Shown here: piece by piece, positions 56,838 through 64,000 of the stretch
Layout of the letters: every line of letters starts with the position of its first letter
How positions within the stretch are numbered: position 1 is the stretch's first letter
Assembly: GCF_016654005.1 (NCBI RefSeq)
Contig: NZ_JAEPWN010000002.1
Span: 124,001-188,000, forward strand
Reading direction: 5' to 3'
Length of the DNA stretch: 64,000 nt
Origin: Brevundimonas nasdae
GTDB taxonomy: Bacteria; Pseudomonadota; Alphaproteobacteria; Caulobacterales; Caulobacteraceae
Position numbers and translations under genes: made by a program
The notes under the pieces: generated by a model
Seen by the model: the letters and a program-made list of their open reading frames with translations, nothing else
What the model was told of the DNA's origin: nothing
The model's database searches: none

Positions 56838-58016
56838 TCAGCCTCGCGCCACCTGCGCCTTGGCGGCGATCACCCGCAGGACAGCGTCTGCCGCCAGATC
56901 AGACGGATCCGGACCGCCGCGCCCCATCAGGTCCAGCGCCGCCGTCTGCTGCGCCGCCTGCTCCGCTGCGGCGACCGGATCAGCCAACAGCCTGCCCACC
57001 GCCTTGGCCAATGCATCAGGCGTCGCCTCGTCCTGAATGAACTCCGGCGCGATCCGCTGGTCGGCGGCGATGTTGAACAGGGTGATGTGCTTGGCCGTCA
57101 CCAAACGCTTCATCAGCAGATAGCTGAGGCCGTCGATCCGATAGGCGATCACCATCGGCGCGCCAGCAAGGGCCAGTTCAGTCGAAACCGTTCCGCTGGT
57201 GGCCAAGGCCGCATTGGCGGCACGCATGGCGTCGTATTTCTCGGCCTCATCGATCAGATGAACCCGGAAGGGCCAGGCGGCGACGCGGGCCGCGACGTCC
57301 TGGGCCACAGTTCCGGCTGCGACCACGGCCACTTCCAGACCGGGATCGGCGCTCTTCAGCCTTGCGATGGTCGCTTCGAATACAGGCGTCATGCGGTTGA
57401 TTTCGCTGGGACGGCTGCCGGGCAGGACCAGCAGCAGCGAAGGCTCTGGCCCAATGCCGCGCCGTGCCCGAAACGCCGGGCCGTCGGCGTGGCTCATATC
57501 GACATGAAGCGCGGACGACCCGACAACCGTCGTCGGCAGACCCTCTCGCTCAAACCAGAGGGCGTCGAAGCCATAGAGGGCCAGCAGGTGGTCCACCGCC
57601 CCCGCCAGCGTCTTGGCCCGCCCCGGTCGGGACGCCCAGACCTGAGGTCCGACGTATTTGATCAAAGGCACGTTCGGTTGCGCCGCCCGGATCGCCTTGG
57701 CCACGCGGATGGTGAAGCCCCAGCTGTCGATCAGCACCACGGCGTCGGGCTTTTCACGCGCAGCCAGCGCCGCGGTCTCCGCCACGCGCGCCTTGACCTT
57801 GCCATAGGCCCGCAAGCCCTCAATCCAGCCCAGGATGGACAGTTCGGCGATGTCGAACGGGCTGGCGACGCCCTGTTCCGCCATCTTGGGCCCGCCCACG
57901 CCGACGAAGACGACGTCCGGTCCCAGACGCGACTTCAACGCTTTCGCCAGACCCGCGCCAAGTGCGTCGCCGGAGGCTTCAGCTGCGACCAGCATCACTT
58001 TCAGAGGACGGCTCAT
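56838..58016 (-). CDS. lpxB: Lipid-A-disaccharide synthase
   Basis: LpxB joins UDP-2,3-diacylglucosamine and lipid X into the lipid A disaccharide. The 392-residue GT19 enzyme starts MSRPLKVMLVAAEASGDALGAGL and has the conserved VGGPKMAEQGV, YVGPQVWASRPGRAKTLAG and LLVLPGSRPSEINRM motifs. I use ATG at 58016, after GGGGGGAAG; it overlaps the lpxI stop in ATGA. Cells with LpxI and LpxB side by side are usual for this group. Confidence 0.95.
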   Translation of the reverse strand: MSRPLKVMLVAAEASGDALGAGLAKALKSRLGPDVVFVGVGGPKMAEQGVASPFDIAELSILGWIEGLRAYGKVKARVAETAALAAREKPDAVVLIDSWGFTIRVAKAIRAAQPNVPLIKYVGPQVWASRPGRAKTLAGAVDHLLALYGFDALWFEREGLPTTVVGSSALHVDMSHADGPAFRARRGIGPEPSLLLVLPGSRPSEINRMTPVFEATIARLKSADPGLEVAVVAAGTVAQDVAARVAAWPFRVHLIDEAEKYDAMRAANAALATSGTVSTELALAGAPMVIAYRIDGLSYLLMKRLVTAKHITLFNIAADQRIAPEFIQDEATPDALAKAVGRLLADPVAAAEQAAQQTAALDLMGRGGPDPSDLAADAVLRVIAAKAQVARG

Positions 58017-58852
58017 CGAACTTCCCCCCAAACGAACAGCCCAAGCCGATCCGCTGTCGCGATGATGGCGGCGCGGTCAATCAGGATCAAATGACCAGAC
58101 AGACCGCCGATGCCCGCCAGGCCCGCCGCCGCAGCAAGTTCGACCGTCCGGGGGCCTATGACAGGCATGTCCACGCGCAGATCCTGGATCGGCTTGGGCG
58201 CCTTGCCCAGCGCCCCCTTCCGTTCAGCAGAACTGCCGCGCAGATCGGCAGGCAGTCCAGCGACGCGCGCCAGCATGGCGTCGGTGCCCTCCTGGGCTTC
58301 AACGGCCAGCACCAGGCCGTCAACGACGACCGCGCCTTGTCCAATATCAAGTTCACCTGATTTTTCAGCGACATGAAGCGCTTTCTTCAGGTCGAATAGT
58401 TGCTCGGCTGTCGGACTTACACGCCCCAGCGCTCCTGACGGAAGAGTCTCGCCACCCAGAATGTCATCGGCGCCTTCGACGGCGAAACCTTCGGCCTCGA
58501 ACACCGACAGAATTTTGCGCAACAGGGCGTCGTCGCCTTTCGTCGCCGCCGCAATGATGCCGGGCAACAGAGACGCGCCCTTAAGATCGGGCTTCAACGT
58601 CTTGAAGTCAGGGCGATTGACGATGCCCGCCAGACAGACGGATGTGCAGCCTTCCGATTTCAACGTCTTCAGAATGGCCCCGATCTGCGCCATGCCGAAC
58701 TCATCGCCGGGCCAACGTATCAGGTGCGGGTCAGCGAATCCCGCCAACCGCACCACAAACACCGCGCGGCCTTCCGCATCACACCGCGCCGCCACCGCCG
58801 CCGGCAAATCGCCGCCGCCAGCAATCAGGCCCAGCTTTCCGCTGACGCTCAT
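58013..58852 (-). CDS. lpxI: UDP-2,3-diacylglucosamine pyrophosphatase LpxI (DUF1009)
   Basis: LpxI releases lipid X (and UMP) from UDP-2,3-diacylglucosamine, the alphaproteobacterial substitute for LpxH. The 279-residue protein starts MSVSGKLGLIAGGGDLPAAVAARC, and has the family segments SVCLAGIVNRPDFKTLKPDLKG, KGDDALLRKILSVFEAEGF and MPVIGPRTVELAAAAGLAGIGG. ATG at 58852 overlaps the lpxA stop by 4 bases. Its place between lpxA and lpxB supports the assignment. Confidence 0.93.
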   Translation of the reverse strand: MSVSGKLGLIAGGGDLPAAVAARCDAEGRAVFVVRLAGFADPHLIRWPGDEFGMAQIGAILKTLKSEGCTSVCLAGIVNRPDFKTLKPDLKGASLLPGIIAAATKGDDALLRKILSVFEAEGFAVEGADDILGGETLPSGALGRVSPTAEQLFDLKKALHVAEKSGELDIGQGAVVVDGLVLAVEAQEGTDAMLARVAGLPADLRGSSAERKGALGKAPKPIQDLRVDMPVIGPRTVELAAAAGLAGIGGLSGHLILIDRAAIIATADRLGLFVWGEVR

Positions 58853-59637
58853 TCCGCGTTCGGCAGGCACAGCGGACGTCGCCCGCCGTCACGGATGAAG
58901 GCGATGATCTCCATGATCTCGGGCAGGTCGGAATAGGCCGCCGCCACGCCATCGATGCGCCCGGCGAACTCGCCCTGACCTTCGAACAGATCGCGATAGG
59001 CGGCCAGCAGTCGTCGAACCTGATCCTTGCCATAGCCTTTGCGCTTGAGCCCGATCAGGTTCAGCCCCCGCAAGCGCGCATGATTACCCCAGGCCGAGCC
59101 ATAGGGGATGACGTCGCGCGTTACGGCGGCCAGACCGCCGATTATCGCCCCCTGCCCCACACGGCCGTTCTGGTGCACGGCGCACAGACCGCCCAGGAAG
59201 ACCTTGTCGCCAATGTGCGCATGACCGCCCAGCGTGGAGTTATTGGCCATGACGACATTGTCGCCGACAACGCAGTCATGGCCGACGTGGGCGCCGGTCA
59301 TGAACAGATTGTTCGAGCCGATCACCGTCACCCCGGTTCCTTGCGGCGTGCCCCGATTGAAAGTGCAGTGCTCGCGGATCTGGTTGTTGGCTCCGATCTC
59401 AAGCCGCACCGGCTCGCCCCTATAGCCATTATGCTGGGGATCACCTCCAATGACGGCGAACGGATGGATGATGGTGCCTTCGCCGACCGTCGTATCCTGT
59501 TGGACCACGACATGGCTGACCAGCCGCACGCCTGCCGACAGGACGACATTCGGCCCGACCGTGCTCCACGGCCCGACAACGACGCCGTCGGCAAGACGGG
59601 CGGAGGCGTCGATGATGGCGGTCGGGTGAATGGTCAT
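58849..59637 (-). CDS. lpxA: UDP-N-acetylglucosamine acyltransferase
   Basis: LpxA adds the first 3-hydroxyacyl chain in lipid A synthesis. The 262-residue left-handed beta-helix is built of hexapeptide repeats (IHPTAIIDASARLADGVVVGPWSTVGPNVVL) and has the catalytic histidine region MTGAHVGHDCVVGDNVVMANNSTLGGHAHIGD. The C-terminal helical part (GLKRKGYGKDQVRRLLAAYRDLFEG) is as in E. coli LpxA. It overlaps fabZ by 1 base. Confidence 0.97.
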   Translation of the reverse strand: MTIHPTAIIDASARLADGVVVGPWSTVGPNVVLSAGVRLVSHVVVQQDTTVGEGTIIHPFAVIGGDPQHNGYRGEPVRLEIGANNQIREHCTFNRGTPQGTGVTVIGSNNLFMTGAHVGHDCVVGDNVVMANNSTLGGHAHIGDKVFLGGLCAVHQNGRVGQGAIIGGLAAVTRDVIPYGSAWGNHARLRGLNLIGLKRKGYGKDQVRRLLAAYRDLFEGQGEFAGRIDGVAAAYSDLPEIMEIIAFIRDGGRRPLCLPNAE

Positions 59638-60101
59638 CAGGCGGCGGGCTCCGGCACGGTCACGACCATGGCCATGAATTCGGCTTCTGCGGCCAGCTTG
59701 CCGTCGATGAAGGTTTCGCCACGGAACTTGTAGGCGTCGCCACGCGCGCGGATCACCTTGACCTCCATGCGTAACTGATCGCCCGGACGCGCAGGCTTGC
59801 GGAAGCGAACGCCGTCAATGGACATGAACATGATGACCTTGTCCGCCACCGCCACGTCCAGCGTCTTGGACATCAGAAGCGCGCCGGTCTGGGCCATGGC
59901 TTCGACGATCAGAACGCCCGGCATCACCGGATCGATCGGGAAGTGGCCGGGGAAGAACGGCTCGTTATGCGTGACGTTCTTGATGCCGACGATGGAGGTC
60001 GCGGGCGTGAAGTCTTCAGCCTTGTCCACCAGCAGGAAAGGATAGCGATGCGGCAGCCGCCGCATAACCTCGGCGTAGTCGATCTTGCCGTCGTCACTCA
60101 T
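59637..60101 (-). CDS. fabZ: (3R)-hydroxyacyl-ACP dehydratase FabZ
   Basis: FabZ dehydrates 3-hydroxyacyl-ACP in fatty acid elongation and competes with LpxA/LpxD for the same substrate. The 154-residue hot-dog protein has MRRLPHRYPFLLVDKAEDF, the catalytic His in FPGHFPIDPVMPGVL and the catalytic Glu in LIVEAMAQTGALL. It lies between lpxD (2-base gap) and lpxA, the standard order. Confidence 0.97.
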   Translation of the reverse strand: MSDDGKIDYAEVMRRLPHRYPFLLVDKAEDFTPATSIVGIKNVTHNEPFFPGHFPIDPVMPGVLIVEAMAQTGALLMSKTLDVAVADKVIMFMSIDGVRFRKPARPGDQLRMEVKVIRARGDAYKFRGETFIDGKLAAEAEFMAMVVTVPEPAA

Positions 60102-60103
60102 CC

Positions 60104-61117
60104 CTATGATTCCTTTGGAGCCTTCTTTGCAGAGGCCTGTTTGGCGAGCCAGACGGTTTCGCGCAAGAACTGACGGATCGGGCGCGCGGGATAACCAGAC
60201 CAGGTTTCACCCGCCGGGATATTGGCCAGCACGCCAGCCCCTGCTGCGACACGCGCGCCTTCGCCGATGGTGATGTGATCGCCGATCCCGGCCTTGCCGC
60301 CGAATATGACATTGTCACCCACGGTCACGGAGCCGGAGATCCCGGTGTTGGCGACTAGCAGGCAGTTGCGGCCAATGACGCAGTTGTGGCCCACCATGAC
60401 CAGGTTATCGATCTTGGTGTTCTCGCCGATGACCGTGTCATCATAGGCGCCGCGGTCGATGCAGCTGTTGGCGCCGACCGTCACCCCGTCCTGCAGGATG
60501 ACGCGGCCCAGTTGCGGAATATCCATGACACCGGCAGCCGTGCCGGTCGCGCCGAACCCCGCCTCGCCGATGCGTGCCCCCGCATACAGCTTCACCCGAT
60601 CCCCGATCAGGGCGAAGCTGACGGTGACGTTCGAACCGATCACGCAGTCGCGCCCGATCTGCACGCCTGGGCCGATCACCGTATTGGCGCAGATGCGCGA
60701 GCCACGGCCGATGCGCACGCCCATCCCCAGGACCACGCCCGGCTCGATGACGACGCTGTCGTCCTCGGCCGCATCCTGCGGTGTGATTGCGGTGTCGAGC
60801 GTGATGGCGCGATGCAGCAGCAACGAGGCCTTGGCCCATGACGCCTGAGGCGTGCGTGAGACGATGACCGAGGCCTCGGCGGGTGCGGCCTCAACCGCTT
60901 CTGGCGGCACGATCACACATCCCGCTTGGGTTTGCGCCAGGGCATTGGCGAACTTGCGATCACCCAGAAACGCAATCGCGCCCCTGTCAGCGGATGACAG
61001 AGGCGCGACCGAGGCGATGGACCGATCCCCGCCCCTCTCGACCGCGCCTCCGATCTGCGCCGCCAGTTCGGCGACGGTCAGGGACGGCAGGGTCTGAAAG
61101 AAGCGAGTATCGGGCAT
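60104..61117 (-). CDS. lpxD: UDP-3-O-acylglucosamine N-acyltransferase
   Basis: LpxD adds the second acyl chain to the lipid A precursor. The 337-residue protein has the N-terminal UMP-binding domain ([18 protein letters not shown] and [18 protein letters not shown]) and then hexapeptide repeats with the catalytic histidine in [23 protein letters not shown]. Length is normal. It sits after ompH and before fabZ as in most Gram-negative genomes. Confidence 0.96.
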   Translation of the reverse strand: MPDTRFFQTLPSLTVAELAAQIGGAVERGGDRSIASVAPLSSADRGAIAFLGDRKFANALAQTQAGCVIVPPEAVEAAPAEASVIVSRTPQASWAKASLLLHRAITLDTAITPQDAAEDDSVVIEPGVVLGMGVRIGRGSRICANTVIGPGVQIGRDCVIGSNVTVSFALIGDRVKLYAGARIGEAGFGATGTAAGVMDIPQLGRVILQDGVTVGANSCIDRGAYDDTVIGENTKIDNLVMVGHNCVIGRNCLLVANTGISGSVTVGDNVIFGGKAGIGDHITIGEGARVAAGAGVLANIPAGETWSGYPARPIRQFLRETVWLAKQASAKKAPKES

Positions 61118-61142
61118 TGTTTCCTTTTCAGCAGCCAGAAGC

Positions 61143-61718
61143 TTACTGAGCCGGCACCGGCATGCGGTTGAACGTCAGGGTCGGCAGGGCGGCGTTCAGA
61201 CGCTGGATGGCGACGTCCGTCAGGTCCATGGCCGGGTTCATCATGAAGACGCTTTCACGGTCCAGCAGCAGGCCGCAGCCCTTCTCCTGGTACAGGGCCG
61301 TCAGGATCGGCGAGACGGCTTCGGTGATCTTCTGGCGTTGCGTGCCCAGAGTGTAGCGCAGTTCGTTTTCGCGCGTGGCTTCCAGTTGCTGGGCTTCCTG
61401 AGCGCGCTGCTGCAGTTGCTGGCGGCGCTGGTTCAGTTGGTCAGCCGGGATGCTGGCGCCGCCGCTTTGCAGGGCCGTCGCTTCGGTCTGGATCGCGGTG
61501 GCGTAGGGCTGCAGTTCACCTTGAACTTCCTGCGCCAGCTGCTGCATGCGGGTTTCGACAGCCTGACCAGCCGACGACTGCGCCAGCAGACGGGCGTTGT
61601 AATAGGTGCAGACGCCCGGAATGACCGGACCCGGGTTTTGCGGCGCGGCCTGCTGGGCAAGAGCAGCAGTGGAAACAAGCGATGCCGCAGCCGTAGCGGC
61701 GATGATCAGAGCTTTCAT
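61143..61718 (-). CDS. Periplasmic chaperone OmpH/Skp family
   Basis: The 191-residue protein begins with a signal peptide ([21 protein letters not shown], cut before QQAAP). It then has a short beta part and a long, glutamine-rich coiled coil ([34 protein letters not shown]), as in Skp. Skp holds outer-membrane proteins in the periplasm before BamA inserts them. The place between bamA and lpxD agrees. The C-terminal part differs from E. coli Skp, so I give the family rather than a strict orthologue. Confidence 0.9.
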   Translation of the reverse strand: MKALIIAATAAASLVSTAALAQQAAPQNPGPVIPGVCTYYNARLLAQSSAGQAVETRMQQLAQEVQGELQPYATAIQTEATALQSGGASIPADQLNQRRQQLQQRAQEAQQLEATRENELRYTLGTQRQKITEAVSPILTALYQEKGCGLLLDRESVFMMNPAMDLTDVAIQRLNAALPTLTFNRMPVPAQ

Positions 61719-61750
61719 TTTACCCTCGTGCGGACGGATTTCGCCGCTGT

Positions 61751-64000
61751 TTAGAACTGAGTGGAGGTCGAGAAGCGGAAGGATTCGGTCTTGTCGTAGT
61801 CTTCCTTGGCCAGGACCTTGGAGATGTCGAAGCGGATCGGACCCATCGGCGACTTCCAGTGGATGCTGACGCCGGCCGATGCCCGCAGCGCCATTTCGTC
61901 AACGATATTCGCGTTCGTCGTACCCGTCGAGGTCAGCTTGTAGCGATCATCCAGACCGCCCAGCGTACCCACGTCAGCAAAGAGCGAGGTCTTGATGCCG
62001 TACTGTTCGGGCAGATAATTCGGCAGGGTCACTTCGACCGTGCCGATGGCGTAGAAGTTGCCGCCCAGGGCGTCACGCGTGGTCAGGTCGCGCGGCCCCA
62101 TGCCGGCTGTTTCGAAGCCGCGGAAGCTGTTGCCGCCCTTGAAGAAGCGGTCGTTGATGCGGATCGGATCGCCGTTCCAGCCCGTGACATAGCCCGCCTG
62201 CCCCATGACGCTGACGATCCACTTGGGCGTGATGCCATAGTACCAGGAGGCGTCTGCTTCGGTCTTGACGTAGTTCACGTCGCCGCCGATGCCGGCGAAG
62301 TCCTGACGCAGCGAGCCAGCCCAGCCGCGCGTCGGACGGACCGGATCGTTCGTGTAGTTGACCTGCAGGGTGTAGCCTGCGGACGAGTTCAGATAGCTGC
62401 CGATCTGATCGCATAGCGCCGACGATCCAAGGCCAGCCGTGCCGCAATAATTGTAGGGCACGATGATCTCATCGCTCTTCAGGAAGTAGCGGGTGCTGAG
62501 CAGCATGTTGCCGTTCAGCGGATAGGACAGGCGCACGCCGCCGCCGGTCGAGCGGTAGTCATACGACGAATACTTGCTGAGATCGTAGCGCGAGTGGAAC
62601 AGGTCGAAGCCAGCGCGCAGGTCACGCCCCAGGAATTTCGGTTCTGTGAAGCGGAAGTCGATCTGCTGGCGCAGCGAACCCCATTCCAGACGCGACACCA
62701 CGTTCTGGCCGCGTCCACGGAAGTTGCGTTCCGAGATGCCCAGGTTGACCGTGAAGGAGTCGACCGAGCTGAATCCCGCGCCGACGGACAGTTCGCCGGT
62801 CGGCTGTTCCTGCACGGCGACATTGATGACCGAGCGGTCAGGCGCGCTGCCGCGCTCTTCCTGGATCGTCACGTCCTTGAAGAAGCCCAGCGCTCGCAGA
62901 TTGTTGCGCGACCGCTCCATCAGGGCGCGGTTGAAGGCGTCGCCTTCCGTCAGCATCAGTTCGCGGCGGATGACCGGATCGATGGTGCGGGTGTTGCCGA
63001 CCACATTGATGCGGTCGATGTAGACGCGCTGGCCTTCCGACACGTTGAAGGTCACGTCGACCTTGTCCGTTTCAGGATTGGCGCGATAGGTCGGATTGAT
63101 GTCGACGAAGGCGTAACCGGCCGAACCCGCCGCGAACGTCAGGGCGTCAACGGCGCTTTCGATCTTATCGCTTTCGTACAGGGCGCCCGAGCGGATCGGG
63201 ATCAGGCGCTCCAGGAAGGCGGCGTTCAGGCGATCATTCTCGGTGACGACCTTCACTTCGCCGAAGGTGTATTTGTGACCTTCGTCCAGCGTCAGGGTCA
63301 GTTGGAACGCCTGGTTGTCCGGCTGCAGTTCAGCGACCGACGACACGATGCGGAAATCATAATAGCCGCGGTTCGTATAGAATTTCCGCAGCTGCTCCTG
63401 ATCATACTCCAGCCGGTTCGGGTCGAAGTTGTCGTTGCTGGAGAAGAATTTCCACCATTGGGTGCGCTGGGTCACCATAACGCCGCGCACATCGCGGTCC
63501 GAATAGGCGTGGTTGCCCAGGATGTTGATGGCGCTGATGCCGGTCTTGGGACCTTCGTCGATTTCGAAGATCACATCGACGCGGTTCTGCTCCAGTTGGA
63601 CCAGCTTGGGCGTGACCGTCGCCGAGATACGACCCTGCAGGCGGTACAGTTCGACAATGGCGCCGACGTCTTCCTGAACCTTGGCCCGCGTGTAGATGCC
63701 GCGCGGGCTCAGCGTCACTTCCTTGGTCAGTTTGTCGAGCGAGACCGCCTTGTTTCCCTCGAACACCACCTGGTTGATGATCGGGTTCTCGACGATCTGA
63801 ACGACCAGATCGCCATTCTGGACGCCTAGCTGAACATCGGCGAACAGGCCCGTGCGTGACAGGGTGCGGACGGCGACGTCCAGCACGCCCGCGTCGACCG
63901 TGTCGCCTGGACGGATCGGCAGATAGGACAGCACCGTCGTCTGGTCGATGCGCTGTGCGCCCTGAACCACGATCCGGTTGATCTGCACGCCTGTAGGCGC
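61751..64000 (-). CDS. bamA: Outer-membrane assembly factor BamA, 5' end outside the window
   Basis: BamA inserts beta-barrel proteins into the outer membrane. The 749 codons seen contain POTRA domains starting at VQINRIVVQGAQRIDQTTVLSYL, further POTRA strands such as GISAINILGNHAYSDRDVRGVM and VYIDRINVVGNTRTIDPVIRRELML, and a C-terminal barrel with RGWAGSLRQDFAG, SFRGFETAGMGPR and the final FRFSTSTQF, the phenylalanine-ending beta-signal. The signal peptide and start lie beyond base 64000; the GTG at 63988 is inside the gene and not the true start. Confidence 0.96.
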   Translation of the reverse strand, partial: APTGVQINRIVVQGAQRIDQTTVLSYLPIRPGDTVDAGVLDVAVRTLSRTGLFADVQLGVQNGDLVVQIVENPIINQVVFEGNKAVSLDKLTKEVTLSPRGIYTRAKVQEDVGAIVELYRLQGRISATVTPKLVQLEQNRVDVIFEIDEGPKTGISAINILGNHAYSDRDVRGVMVTQRTQWWKFFSSNDNFDPNRLEYDQEQLRKFYTNRGYYDFRIVSSVAELQPDNQAFQLTLTLDEGHKYTFGEVKVVTENDRLNAAFLERLIPIRSGALYESDKIESAVDALTFAAGSAGYAFVDINPTYRANPETDKVDVTFNVSEGQRVYIDRINVVGNTRTIDPVIRRELMLTEGDAFNRALMERSRNNLRALGFFKDVTIQEERGSAPDRSVINVAVQEQPTGELSVGAGFSSVDSFTVNLGISERNFRGRGQNVVSRLEWGSLRQQIDFRFTEPKFLGRDLRAGFDLFHSRYDLSKYSSYDYRSTGGGVRLSYPLNGNMLLSTRYFLKSDEIIVPYNYCGTAGLGSSALCDQIGSYLNSSAGYTLQVNYTNDPVRPTRGWAGSLRQDFAGIGGDVNYVKTEADASWYYGITPKWIVSVMGQAGYVTGWNGDPIRINDRFFKGGNSFRGFETAGMGPRDLTTRDALGGNFYAIGTVEVTLPNYLPEQYGIKTSLFADVGTLGGLDDRYKLTSTGTTNANIVDEMALRASAGVSIHWKSPMGPIRFDISKVLAKEDYDKTESFRFSTSTQF

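Overview
The window is ordinary, gene-dense, GC-rich chromosome from an alphaproteobacterium of the order Caulobacterales, most likely Brevundimonas or a close relative. The basis is gene content and order: dusB-ntrYX-dat-hfq-hflX, a PopA-like degenerate GGDEF protein beside mfd-sdhE-recG, trpGDC-lexA-comEC-gltX-gltA, and lpxB-lpxI-lpxA-fabZ-lpxD-ompH-bamA. A GTTC-N7-GTTC type LexA box and heavy use of GTG/TTG starts and ATGA overlaps fit the same group. The assignment is inference from recognised proteins; no database search was run.

Layout. 1-7.4 kb (minus): the start of a probable cation/proton antiporter, hflX, hfq, a D-amino acid aminotransferase, the NtrY/NtrX two-component pair and dusB. 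7.5-12.6 kb: ispDF, a membrane-fused spermidine-synthase-like protein, pncC/cinA, tusA and a YihY-family membrane protein. 12.8-20.1 kb: popA, mfd, sdhE, recG (cell-cycle control and DNA repair). 20.1-28.8 kb: a beta-hydroxyacid dehydrogenase, motB, the N-end-rule transferase bpt, an M48 protease with lemA, parC and a DipZ-like thiol-redox protein. 28.9-40.6 kb: mostly metabolic genes, namely an FAD oxidase, yaaA, a 3-hydroxybutyrate-dehydrogenase-like SDR, a patatin, a Sua5-type tRNA-modification enzyme, cytochrome b561, an acyl-CoA dehydrogenase, a serine protease, an oligopeptidase B-like enzyme, a GNAT and a 42-residue membrane peptide. 40.7-50 kb: pyrG, secG, tpiA, ppiD-trpE and trpGDC. 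50-64 kb: lexA with two SOS boxes, comEC, gltX, gltA, a FUSC protein, then the lipid A/outer-membrane biogenesis operon running into bamA, which leaves the window.

How the parts work together. The last 8 kb is one outer-membrane factory: BamA inserts outer-membrane proteins, the Skp/OmpH chaperone feeds it, and LpxD, LpxA, LpxI and LpxB with FabZ supply lipid A and acyl chains. The trp genes form two units separated by a small oppositely transcribed membrane gene. Mfd, RecG and LexA cover DNA repair, ParC chromosome decatenation, and PopA probably c-di-GMP-controlled CtrA turnover.

I found no CRISPR array, prophage, insertion sequence, rRNA, tRNA or recognisable defence island, and no clear new biological system. 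The most unusual items are the apparent loss of ntrBC beside ntrYX, an NtrX without the sigma-54 contact loop, the PopA signature residues, paired LexA boxes, two structured intergenic repeats that start with the same 12-mer, and unstudied small membrane proteins.
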